From NCBI RefSeq assembly GCF_002150735.1, contig NZ_MUKA01000030.1, positions 187 to 41,655 of the forward strand: a stretch of 41,469 nt of DNA, given 5' to 3'. Below, piece by piece: positions 34,061 to 41,469 of the stretch. The DNA comes from Streptomyces africanus (GTDB lineage: Bacteria; Actinomycetota; Actinomycetes; Streptomycetales; Streptomycetaceae). Every line of letters starts with the position of its first letter. The first letter of the stretch is position 1. The notes beneath the pieces were generated by a model. That model was not told where the DNA came from. It searched no databases and worked only from the letters and a program-made list of their open reading frames with translations. The translations under genes were made by a program, and so were the position numbers.

Positions 34061-34684
34061 ATTCGTTGATTGTTGGTATGTGCTGGGTGTGGTGTTGGCG
34101 GGGTGGTTGAGCCAGTACAGGGCGGTGTCGATGTCGCGGGCGGTCCAGTTGCGGATGGGACCTGGAGCGGCGGTCAGGAGCTGGTCGATCGCTTCTATGT
34201 AGCGGCTGTAGCGTCCGGGTGCGTGGCTGAGGGTGAGGCCGAGGGCGCGCATTCCGTTGTGGGCTCGGCGGTCGTAGACGGCCATGCGGTCCGGTGCGGC
34301 TGCTGTGAGGACGGCGGAGGCGAGGGCGTCACCAGTGCGGAAACCGGGTAGTGACGCCAGGGCTGCTCGGCCGGCTTGTGCTGCCGAGCTGCGGCTGAGC
34401 GTGGTGTCCCGGGCTGCGGCCGTGGCTGCGGCGGTTGCGCGGCGTACCTTGGCGTCCGGGAGGGCCATGAGTTCGGCGGCCCAGGGAGTGTCGGCTCTGA
34501 GTCGTTTCCACATCAGCAGTGCTCCGATGTCGGCTTTGCCGATGTCGCCGCTGACGCACGCACGTTGGGTTACGTGTTGCAGCGTCTCGTCGTAGTGCGG
34601 GCTGACGGTGTCGGTGTAGGCCTGGCGGGCGGAGACGAGGCGCTGCCATTGCTCGGGTGCGAGGGCGAACGGATTGTCTGTCAC
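34037..34684 (-). CDS. HhH DNA-glycosylase-like protein next to KAP NTPase
   Basis: From GTG 34684 (GGAG 9 bases before) the product has 215 residues. The core reads ALASLPGFRTGDALASAVLT followed by PDRMAVYDRRAHNGMRALGL. The LPGF hairpin at 112-115 and Asp138 lie where HhH-GPD/OGG-type glycosylases keep the helix-hairpin-helix and the catalytic Asp. The usual catalytic Lys of bifunctional enzymes is not obvious. It starts 44 bp after the KAP gene on the same strand, so the two are probably one operon. I infer base recognition or excision on foreign or modified DNA. The alternative is that it is only an HhH DNA-binding protein. Confidence 0.6.
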   Translation of the reverse strand: MTDNPFALAPEQWQRLVSARQAYTDTVSPHYDETLQHVTQRACVSGDIGKADIGALLMWKRLRADTPWAAELMALPDAKVRRATAAATAAARDTTLSRSSAAQAGRAALASLPGFRTGDALASAVLTAAAPDRMAVYDRRAHNGMRALGLTLSHAPGRYSRYIEAIDQLLTAAPGPIRNWTARDIDTALYWLNHPANTTPSTYQQSTNLISTQGN

Positions 34685-34728
34685 GGCTTGCTGCTCCGTC
34701 TTGTCCGAAGGGGTGGGTCGGGTGGTGG

Positions 34729-36870
34729 TCAGCCGCTGGCGGGGGTGTTGCCGCGGTGTTGGCGGAGTGCTTGGAGGAGGCGTGCCCGGTGTTCGTCGGG
34801 GGAGTTGTCGGGGTCTGCCGCGGGGGTGTCGAGGTGTGGGCTGATACGGCTGTACAGCGCTTCGAGGCCGATGAGCGCGTCGAGGCTTTGCAGGGTGTCG
34901 TTGTCGATGACGGGGAACGGCGCCCGGTCGGGCGGGAGGAGTGCGGCGAGGAGGTCGAGCGGGGTCCACTCCTGGTCGAGGCGCTGGTTGATCCAGGTCC
35001 GGGCGGCCTCGGGTGCGGTGTGGCGCCATGCCCAGAGGAGGGTGATCTCCAGCTCGGTGAGTTCGTGTACGGGTCGGCTTGCGGCTGGGGCGAGGTGCCG
35101 TGCGATCTCGTGGCTCATGAGTGAGCGGGCCTGGCCGATCCATTCGGGGGTGGCTGCTGTCTGTGGGTGGTCTGGGCTGGCGGAGTCGTCCCGGACGGTG
35201 ATGCGTTGCAGAGTGCGAGCAGCCAGGACAGCTCCGTCAGGTGTTTCGGCCATGGTTTTGAGGATCGCGGGCCGGTCGGGCTCGGCGAGGTCGGTCAGGA
35301 GGTCTTTGGCGAGGGAACCCATGGCGAGGTCCGCTGTGAACAGGCCGAAGACCCCTTGAGGGGCGGCGGTCAGGTGGCCGTAGCGCTCGGCTGCGGCTTT
35401 CAGAAGCGCGGCCGCCGGAAGGGGAGTGCCGGCAGCGCGTCTGCAATCGATGCGGCGGGCGATGCGCTGGGTGTCGTCGCGCAGGCGCAGGAGGAGTTCG
35501 TCTGCTTCGGTGCCTGGGACGCCGTCGGTCAGTTGCTGCAGGGCGGTGTCGAAGGTGTGCTCGGGAAGGTCGTCGTCGGGGATACCGAAGACCATGTACC
35601 GGTCGAAGTAGTCGATGCTGCCGATACCGCGTCGCAGGGCGATGGCCTGGGTGTTGGCGCCGTAGCCGAGTGCCTGCCGGAGTGGTGCGAACAGCATGCC
35701 CATCAGGCCGATCACGCTGTCCAGGTGCTGTCCGGCGACGCCCGCTTCCTGGAGCCTGGTGCGCCAGCGGTCGATGCGCTGTTCCGGCCGCTCGTCGCGG
35801 CGTGAGGGCATCTCGACACTGGTGCCGGTGAGTTCGGCTCGGTGCTGCCACAGCAACTGGTAGGCGCGGGGCTCGCTGGTGCGCAGGAAGGTGACGAGCA
35901 GGAAGTCGACGATGTCGACGTTTCCGGTGAGCTGGCCGAGGGTGGCGTCCACCTGGCCGAAGAACCGCTTGATGGCCCGCGGGGTACGCAGCCGGGCCTG
36001 CAGGTGCCGGTAGTAGGCCTCGGAAAGCCTCTCCTGCTCGCTGGGTGTCAGGGTCAGGCTGTGCGAGGCGAGGACTGCGGAGAGGGAGCGGTCGACCAGG
36101 ATGTCGGCGTCGCGCTCACGGAACGCGGGAAGGTCCAGCCGGACCTGGATGATCTTTTCCAGGAAGTCGCGTGCGCGGGGCTCGCTGCTGCCGACCAGCT
36201 CACTGCGTTGCAGGACGTCCAGCAGGGTCCGCTCGTCGAAGCTGATTAGGTAGTACACATTGGGCAAATGGCCTACCAGGCGTACCAGCTTGAAGACGAC
36301 GAGGAGCTCTTCGGGGGTGAGGCGGTCCAGGTCGTCCATGACCACGAGGACCGGGCGGACCGCTTTGCGCAGGGCTTCCTCGGCTTTGTGTTTGGCTGCG
36401 GACGCACTCGTGTCGCCGCTGATGCGGTTGCTGACCTCCTGGATCAGCCCCTCCGAGTCCAGGCCGAAGAGAGCCGTGACCTTCCCCAGAGGACTGATGG
36501 CCTTCCCGAATCCGCCGATCTTCTCCCGCGCATCGGACCACCGTTCGTCATTGGGGAGGGCTTCGCGGATCTCGCTGAACAGCGCCAGCGTCAGCGACTC
36601 CAGATCGGAGTACAGCCATGGGTTGAGTTCCGCGACCAGCCAGCCTTCATCGTGGCCCGCCTCCCGTAGACGGCGTGTCACCTTGCCGAGGACGCTGGAC
36701 TTTCCCGAGCCCCAGGGCCCGATCATGGCAAGGACTCCGGTTTCGGTCTGCGCTCGTACCCGGTCCAGCAGGTTGATCACATGCCGGGCGTACTGTCCGT
36801 GTCCGAGCAGGTCAGGCCCTTCCTCGTGGTCGAGGAAGGGCTCGTCGTTGAAGAAGCGCGCGTCGGCCAT
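34729..36870 (-). CDS. KAP-family P-loop NTPase
   Basis: The 713-residue protein has Walker A GPWGSGKSS (51-59), Walker B VLVVMDDLDRL (174-184) with the DDLDR form typical of KAP NTPases, the KAP signature FLEKIIQVRLDLP (237-249) and an arginine-rich RTPRAIKRFFG sensor region. Between Walker A and B there are no membrane helices, so this is a soluble member. The C-terminal 350 residues are helical and unlike anything I know. KAP proteins act as STAND-like switches; QatA of the Qat anti-phage system is one. Here it lies between a helicase-associated-repeat protein and a DNA-glycosylase-like gene, which points to defence. The start ATG has a weak ribosome site; translation may be coupled to the upstream gene. 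Confidence 0.88.
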   Translation of the reverse strand: MADARFFNDEPFLDHEEGPDLLGHGQYARHVINLLDRVRAQTETGVLAMIGPWGSGKSSVLGKVTRRLREAGHDEGWLVAELNPWLYSDLESLTLALFSEIREALPNDERWSDAREKIGGFGKAISPLGKVTALFGLDSEGLIQEVSNRISGDTSASAAKHKAEEALRKAVRPVLVVMDDLDRLTPEELLVVFKLVRLVGHLPNVYYLISFDERTLLDVLQRSELVGSSEPRARDFLEKIIQVRLDLPAFRERDADILVDRSLSAVLASHSLTLTPSEQERLSEAYYRHLQARLRTPRAIKRFFGQVDATLGQLTGNVDIVDFLLVTFLRTSEPRAYQLLWQHRAELTGTSVEMPSRRDERPEQRIDRWRTRLQEAGVAGQHLDSVIGLMGMLFAPLRQALGYGANTQAIALRRGIGSIDYFDRYMVFGIPDDDLPEHTFDTALQQLTDGVPGTEADELLLRLRDDTQRIARRIDCRRAAGTPLPAAALLKAAAERYGHLTAAPQGVFGLFTADLAMGSLAKDLLTDLAEPDRPAILKTMAETPDGAVLAARTLQRITVRDDSASPDHPQTAATPEWIGQARSLMSHEIARHLAPAASRPVHELTELEITLLWAWRHTAPEAARTWINQRLDQEWTPLDLLAALLPPDRAPFPVIDNDTLQSLDALIGLEALYSRISPHLDTPAADPDNSPDEHRARLLQALRQHRGNTPASG

Positions 36871-36918
36871 CTGCTCATTGTCGGGACAGGGATCGGCACC
36901 GGTACGGGCGTTGGCGGA

Positions 36919-38397
36919 TCAGGTCGGTGGGGCGAGGCCGATGTGGGTGAGGAGGTGTTGCTGTAGGGGGTGTAGGAGCAGCCAGCCACGTCGCTGTTTC
37001 TGGATCCAGCGGCGGCTGGCCGGGGTGTGGGGGTTGGTGCGGGCACGCTGGTAGGCGTGCTGCCAGACCATGCCCCTGGGCGGGTTCCACCAGGGGTCGA
37101 TGCTGGTCAGGGCGTGGGCTGCGGGGGTGGGGCCTGTTCTTCTTGTGCGGTAGCGCTGTTTGTTCAGCCATTGACCCAGGGGAAATCCGTTGTGCGTGGT
37201 GTCGCGGGGGACGGCGAGGTGGCCGTGGGTCTCGGCGAAGGTCCGGGCGTGTTCGACGGCGGTGCGCCACGGATACGCGCGCCGGGTACGTGCGTGTGCG
37301 GCCTCGGCGGTGATGCCGAGGCCGGCCAGGAGCTGCTGCTGGCCGGGGTGGAGGTGGTGGTAGTTCAGGCAGGCTCGGGTGATCCAGCTGCCGAGGGCGG
37401 TGCCGGGGGAGGGGATCAGCGCGGCGGGGTCGAAGGGCTGGCCTGTTTCGACATGTTTGCGGGCGCGGTGGTAGTTGCGCTGCCAGTGCAGGTCCCACGG
37501 CGGGTTCCACCACGGATCGATCGCGGCCAGATGTTGGAGGTGGGGTGAGGGCGGCAGGCGGTCGCGGGCGCGTTGTTTGGCGCGGTTGCGCTGGCTGAAC
37601 AGCCACCAGCCGAGCCGGAATCCGTTGTGATGGGTGTCGCGGGGGGCGGCGAGGTGACCGTGTTCGGCTGCGTAGGCGCGGGCGTGCGTGAGGGCTCTCT
37701 CGAATCCCGGGATCAGGTCGGGGCGGTGCCCGAGGCGGCTGCGGGGTGTGGCAAGTGGCTTGGGGGCTGTGGCAGCTTGGGGGAACGCTGGGGTGCGGGC
37801 GGAGCGGCGGGGCTTGTCGACGTCTTGGCCGTTGGGCGTGCCTGTTGTGTTCGCAGGGGTTTTGCTGAAGCTGCGCGGGGGAGGGTTGTGGGCTTGGGCG
37901 CGAGGCGTATGGCGGGCTTCGGTCGGGCTTTGGCCGCTGGGGGAGGGGCCTGGGCGGTGCGGACCGTCTCGGTGGTGATTCCGATCAGCGTGAGGAGGTG
38001 CTGCTGGTCGGGGTGGAGCTGGTCGTAGGCGCGGCACTGGGCGCGTAGCCAGCGCGCGGTGGCCTCGTCGAGGCCGTCGAAGCCGCTCTCCGGGCGCAGG
38101 GGATGGCCGGCTGCGGCGTCGCGGGCGCGGTAATAACGCCGCTGCCATGTCAGGTGCCACGGCGGGTTCCACCAGGGATCGATGGCCGCGAGAGCCTGCG
38201 CCCGGGAGGCGGGCAGGGGCTGGCGGTCGGTGCGCCAGCGGTTGCGCTGGTTGGCCAGCCACCGCCCGAGCGGATAGCCGTCATGCAGGGTCGCTTGGGC
38301 GACGGCGGCGAGGTTGCCGTGGACGTTGGCGAAGGCACGGGCGTGCGCCAGCCCTACCTGGAAGTGCGATGTGCCGGTTTGGTGGCAGTGGGTGGGT
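36919..38397 (-). pseudogene. Helicase-associated (HA) repeat protein, frameshifted
   Basis: Three HA repeats of about 70 residues are visible: VGLAHARAFANVHGNLAAV...DGYPLGRWLANQRNR (near 38370-38200), ALTHARAYAAEHGHLAAPRD...NGFRLGWWLFSQRNR (near 37700-37570) and AVEHARTFAETHGHLAVPRD...NGFPLGQWLNKQRYR (near 37265-37145). Each is followed by IDPWWNPPW-like text. Repeat 1 is in a different frame from 2 and 3, so there is a shift in the Pro/Ala-rich linker near 37860-37990. HA repeats normally form the C-terminus of large Streptomyces helicases, but the helicase core is absent. The stop is 48 bp before the KAP start. The 5' end falls at the presumed transposon end. Confidence 0.65.
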
Positions 38398-38468
38398 GTC
38401 AGTGACGGCGTGTCAGGTCAGGGTGTTTTCGCTGCTGGTGGGGTCTTGGGCGTGGGGAGTCACTGACA
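38397..38468 (+). repeat. Candidate transposon left end: TGTCAGTGAC inverted repeat
   Basis: TGTCAGTGAC (38397-38406) recurs inverted and perfect as GTCACTGACA (38459-38468). GTGTCAG also occurs at 38409-38415, followed by GTCAG. A related direct repeat, (A/T)CATGGGGCGG, lies just after. Tn5053/Tn552-type elements begin with 5'-TGTCA, and the transposition genes start 170 bp further in, reading inward. The other end is outside the window. Confidence 0.5.
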
Positions 38469-38563
38469 TGGGGCGGGATTTGGTGCCGTCATGGCTGTCA
38501 TGGGGCGGTACACCCCGCTCCGCTCCACTGTCTTGAGAACGGCACTTCTGATCCTTCCTAGGG

Positions 38564-39343
38564 TTGCGCGGCGGCACGGTGGTCGGTGTCGGTTTTGCGC
38601 GGGCGGAAGGGTGTGGGGTGGGGGAGCCGGGCGCGTGGGGTGAGGTCACGGCGGGGTTGAGGGTGTCCAGGCCGGTACTGGTGGCGCGGTTGCTGGAGCT
38701 CGAGGCGGCCGGGACGTTGACGACGGCGCATGTGCGTGCCGGCGCCCAGGTCGGCGGGGTGAATGTGCGCACGGTGTGGCGCTGGCTGGAGGCGGCGCGG
38801 ACGGAAGGCCGCATGGAACGCAGGCCGCGGGCCCGGCTGGAGTTGTCCGACCAGGCGTGGGAGGTGCTGGCGCAGGCGGGCGGGAACGTGGCGGCGCTGT
38901 ACCGGCATCTGAAAAAGGCCGGGGGCCAGGTGCCCTCCCTGGCGTCGTTGCACCGGGCGGTGCGCCGGGACTTGGAGGCTGGCAGGGTCCTGCCGGGCCG
39001 CGCGGTGGTGCGGCAGGAGCGGGAAGAACAGCAAACGCGGCAGGCCCTGTCTGACCTCGCCCTGGCCGGGCCGCGTCAGAGCGGCGCGGAGAAGACATCT
39101 GCGCCCCCGCGTCTCGTACCAGATGCGACGGGGGGCTTGCTGGTGGGGGAGGGCGGCGCGCTGACGGGTGTGGCGTTGCCGGCGGCGCGCAGTTGGTGGG
39201 GACGTCGTCGGTGCGGGCGGTGGCCGAGGCGGTCGGTCAGGCGATGGCGACCCAGGGCGCGGTGTGTGTGTTCGGCGACCCGGGCCGCAAGACCGCCGCT
39301 GTGCGGATGGCGCTCAGCGAAGTGCCCCCGGGCTGGAAGGTGA
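38564..39343 (+). CDS. Transposase-type DNA-binding domain protein (probably frameshifted front part of the ATPase gene)
   Basis: The start is uncertain (TTG 38564 or a GTG further in). The text VARLLELEAAGTLTTAHVRA, VNVRTVWRWLEAARTEGRM, VLAQAGGNVAALYRHLKKAG and SLASLHRAVRRDLEAG matches, block by block, the N-terminal 130 residues of the transposase at 39981, that is, its HTH and Mu-type end-binding part without a catalytic core. Up to about 39180 the frame is convincing (ALTGVALPA). After that it becomes an Arg/Cys-rich shadow of the ATPase gene. A -1 shift there would fuse it smoothly to the ATPase (AQLVGTSSVRAVAEAVG). Confidence 0.6.
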   Translation: MRGGTVVGVGFARAEGCGVGEPGAWGEVTAGLRVSRPVLVARLLELEAAGTLTTAHVRAGAQVGGVNVRTVWRWLEAARTEGRMERRPRARLELSDQAWEVLAQAGGNVAALYRHLKKAGGQVPSLASLHRAVRRDLEAGRVLPGRAVVRQEREEQQTRQALSDLALAGPRQSGAEKTSAPPRLVPDATGGLLVGEGGALTGVALPAARSWWGRRRCGRWPRRSVRRWRPRARCVCSATRAARPPLCGWRSAKCPRAGR

Positions 39344-39891
39344 CGTGGGCGCCGGTACCGGTGCGCCCGTCGGTGGCCGGCATGAGGCGGGCGGTGTTCG
39401 ACGCGCTGGCGCTGGCGGGCCGTTTCCCGCACACGTCGGCGCTGGCCGACGCCGCGGTCGCGGAAGCTTTGGGTGAGGCGCGGGTGCTGGTGGTCGATGA
39501 GGCGCAGCGCCTGTCCGTGCCGTGCCTGGAGTACCTGCAGAGCCTGTGGGACCACCCCGGCACGCGGATCACGCTGGTGCTGTGCGGAGCGGGCAGCGAG
39601 CGGGCGCTGTCCCGGCTGCCGCAGCTGGCATCGCGCATCGGCGCATGGCAGGAGGTTCCACGCCTGGCCGCAGCGGAAGTGGCGCCCGCGGTGACCGGCT
39701 TCCATCCGCTGTGGCGCACCGTCCCGGCCCCGGACCTGACGTGGATCGACCAGTCGTGCGCGCACGGCACGTTCCACACGTGGGCCGCTTTGACTGCGCA
39801 CCTGCAGAACGCGCTGCTCACCACCGCTGACGCATCCGTCGACCGGGCCTTGCTGAGGCGGCTGTTTAAGCGGGTCGCGCCGCCACTGTGA
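39193..39891 (+). CDS. TniB/MuB-like AAA+ ATPase of the transposon
   Basis: The 232-residue frame has VCVFGDPGRKTAAVRMAL at the P-loop, Walker B VLVVDEAQRL (98-107) and a sensor-like LVLCGAGSE, the layout of TniB/TnsC-type transposition ATPases that choose the target and activate the transposase. The P-loop is one residue short (GDPGRKT instead of GxxxxGKT) and Gly before Lys is replaced by Arg. The TTG start has no ribosome site, so it is probably translated as a continuation of the upstream DNA-binding frame. It precedes the transposase by 89 bp. Confidence 0.75.
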   Translation: MVGTSSVRAVAEAVGQAMATQGAVCVFGDPGRKTAAVRMALSEVPPGWKVTWAPVPVRPSVAGMRRAVFDALALAGRFPHTSALADAAVAEALGEARVLVVDEAQRLSVPCLEYLQSLWDHPGTRITLVLCGAGSERALSRLPQLASRIGAWQEVPRLAAAEVAPAVTGFHPLWRTVPAPDLTWIDQSCAHGTFHTWAALTAHLQNALLTTADASVDRALLRRLFKRVAPPL

Positions 39892-39980
39892 ACGGAGCGC
39901 TCCTGCAAGAGACGGGAGGCCGATCGCATGCTCCCGGCCGCCGGCAAACACACGACCCCACCCGCGTGAGGGGAGCTGAC

Positions 39981-41469
39981 ATGAAGGACGGCGACGCCAT
40001 CCGCCCAGACGGCGGACTGCCTGCGGCGTCGAGGACGGCGCTGCGCGGTCCGGCCGTGCGGCGGCTGCTCGCGCTGCGGGCAAGGAAGAGGCTGACAGCA
40101 GTCCATGTACGGGTGGCCGCGGACGCGCTAGGAGTGTCGGAGCGCACGGTGTGGCGGTGGCTGGCAGCCGCTGAGAGCGATGAGACCGCAGTCGCCAGCC
40201 CCGGCGCCCGGCCCCAGGGAACGGGGTTCACGATCACGCCCGAAGTCCGTGGGCTGTTGGCGCTGTGGAAGGGCAACGTGCGGGCGGTCCACCGCGAACT
40301 GGTCCTGCGTGCTGCCAGGCAGTTTCCGCCTGCAGACGCACCGTCGCTGACGACGCTGCACCGGGCGATCCGCCGTGATCTGACGCCGGGGGAGCGGGCC
40401 GGGCTTGCGGGTGGGGAGCGGGCGGCGCGCAAGCATGATGTGTTCCTGGCCCGGCCGCGGGGCTGGCGTAACCAGGTGTGGGAGACCGACCACATGCAGG
40501 TCCCGGTTCTGGTCGAGGTCGACGGTCATGCCCGCAGGCCGTGGATCACCTGGTTCACCGACTGCGCCACCAACGCGATCACCGGTGTGGCGGTCACGCC
40601 CGGGCATCCGTCGCGGGAGTCGGTGCTGGCCGCGCTGCGCTCCGCGGTCCTGCGCGAGGACCCCTACGGTCCGCTCGGCGGTCTGCCCGAGAAAGTGCGG
40701 GTGGACCGCGGCAAGGACTTCCTGTCCCGGACGGTGACCGCAGCGTTCGATCTCCTGGACGTCACCGTGGAGGACCTGCCCGCCTATACCCCGCACCTCA
40801 AGGGCACGGTGGAGGGCCTGAACCGCGCGGTGGAGAGCATGTTCCTGGCCGCGCTGCCCGGCTATGCCCGCCAGCCGCGCCCCGGCAAACGCTCTTCCCG
40901 CCCGAAGGACGAGGTGCTGCTCGGCTTCGAGGACTTCACCGCCCGGCTGCTGGACTGGACGCTGTGGTGGAACACCGAGCACCGCCCCGCGCCTTTACGG
41001 GGCAAGACTCCGCTTGAGGCGTGGCAGGACGATCCCACCCCGCTGCGGGACGTGCCCGCGACAGATCTGTGGACGTTCACCCTGGAAGACGCCGGCACCC
41101 GCACGCTGACCACCCGCGGCATCCGCTTCCGCAGACGCGACTATGTGGGCGCGTGGATGACCGGACAGGCCGGGATCCAGGTCCGGGTCCGGGTCCGTTT
41201 CATGCCCCACCACGACCACCGCATCGAGGTCTACCACGCCGCCACCGGCCGCTACCTGGGGCCTGCGGACCTGGCCGACCAGGCCACCGACGAACAGATC
41301 AGCGCCGTACGAAGAGCGCGGGCCGCCCGTACCCGCCGCCTGAAGAAGGACCTGGAAGCTTCCCAGCGCGAGCGCTACGCCGCCGTGAACCAGTCCGAGG
41401 CACCCCGGCGGCTCGGCGCGCTGACCACCACCCAGGCGGATGCCGAACTCGCCCAGACCGCCAGCACCG
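39981..41469 (+). CDS. Mu/TniA-type DDE transposase, 3' end outside window
   Basis: ATG 39981 follows GGGGAG. At least 496 residues are visible. Residues 1-130 hold an HTH (ADALGVSERTVWRWLAAAE) and a second DNA-binding part (LHRAIRRDL). The rve core has Asp170 (WETDHMQVPV), Asp242 (VRVDRGKDF) and Glu278 (HLKGTVEGLN), with 35 residues between the last two: the D,D-35-E triad of TniA/Mu transposases. A beta-barrel domain and a basic C-terminal helix (RRARAARTRRLKKDLEASQR) follow. It cuts and joins the element ends together with the ATPase encoded upstream. It looks intact as far as seen. Confidence 0.9.
   Translation, partial: MKDGDAIRPDGGLPAASRTALRGPAVRRLLALRARKRLTAVHVRVAADALGVSERTVWRWLAAAESDETAVASPGARPQGTGFTITPEVRGLLALWKGNVRAVHRELVLRAARQFPPADAPSLTTLHRAIRRDLTPGERAGLAGGERAARKHDVFLARPRGWRNQVWETDHMQVPVLVEVDGHARRPWITWFTDCATNAITGVAVTPGHPSRESVLAALRSAVLREDPYGPLGGLPEKVRVDRGKDFLSRTVTAAFDLLDVTVEDLPAYTPHLKGTVEGLNRAVESMFLAALPGYARQPRPGKRSSRPKDEVLLGFEDFTARLLDWTLWWNTEHRPAPLRGKTPLEAWQDDPTPLRDVPATDLWTFTLEDAGTRTLTTRGIRFRRRDYVGAWMTGQAGIQVRVRVRFMPHHDHRIEVYHAATGRYLGPADLADQATDEQISAVRRARAARTRRLKKDLEASQRERYAAVNQSEAPRRLGALTTTQADAELAQTAST

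Noticed and set aside
28774..36870. A complete Qat system (QatA-KAP with QatD-TatD)
   Set aside because: The TatD piece is only a C-terminal relic 5 kb away, and no QatB or QueC-like QatC gene was found between.
1..41469. CRISPR arrays, tRNA or rRNA genes
   Set aside because: No regularly spaced repeats and no cloverleaf or rRNA sequence were noticed while reading both strands; a covariance-model scan would settle tRNA.

Overview
The window is about 71% GC with strong G/C bias at third codon positions. It uses GTG and TTG starts and has Streptomyces-type gene families (SARP/STAND regulator, PucR regulator, SGNH lipase, LacI-controlled ABC operon). It is most likely Streptomyces or a close relative. 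The density of transposase relics, integrase relics and broken secreted-protein genes points to a chromosome arm or a large linear plasmid rather than the core. All calls come from reading the sequence; no database search was made.

Layout. 1-3510: the 3' end of a type I polyketide synthase (methyltransferase-like, enoylreductase, ketoreductase, ACP) with a methyltransferase domain that looks dead. 3511-5610: a graveyard with a transposase N-terminal relic joined to an HNH-nuclease tail, a low-GC stretch and an integrase N-terminal stub. 5652-6736: a 44-residue unknown and a dienelactone-hydrolase-fold protein without its nucleophile. 7117-8625: decayed integrase, XRE regulator and a coiled-coil partner. 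8785-15365: a self-contained sugar- or glycerophosphate-type uptake locus consisting of a LacI regulator, an MgtC membrane protein, two permeases, a lipoprotein, a 2H phosphoesterase and a HAD phosphatase, with three copies of one 12-bp palindrome in front of the three transcription units. 15815-19223: acyl-CoA desaturase plus its ferredoxin-type reductase, divergent from a PucR regulator.

19546-24115 is mixed debris (secreted HNH nuclease with two stops, truncated IS5-family copy, shuffled DNA-ligase pieces) and small unknown genes. 24466-27794 has a small secreted protein divergent from a 942-residue SARP-STAND regulator, followed by relics of IS21 IstA, a pentapeptide-repeat protein and a TatD-like hydrolase. 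29231-30127 is an intact 897-bp IS5-family element with CTAG flanks and a classical -1 slippery heptamer. 30663-33540 carries unknown small genes and a secreted SGNH esterase.

34037-38397 (minus strand) is the most system-like accessory block. A broken protein of helicase-associated repeats is followed after 48 bp by a KAP-family P-loop NTPase, and after 44 bp by a small HhH DNA-glycosylase-like protein. KAP NTPases occur in anti-phage systems such as Qat, but I do not recognise this pair from a described system. 38397-41469 is the left part of a Mu/Tn5053-type transposon: possible TGTCA end, DNA-binding domain plus TniB-like ATPase (probably one frameshifted gene), and a D,D-35-E transposase that runs off the window.
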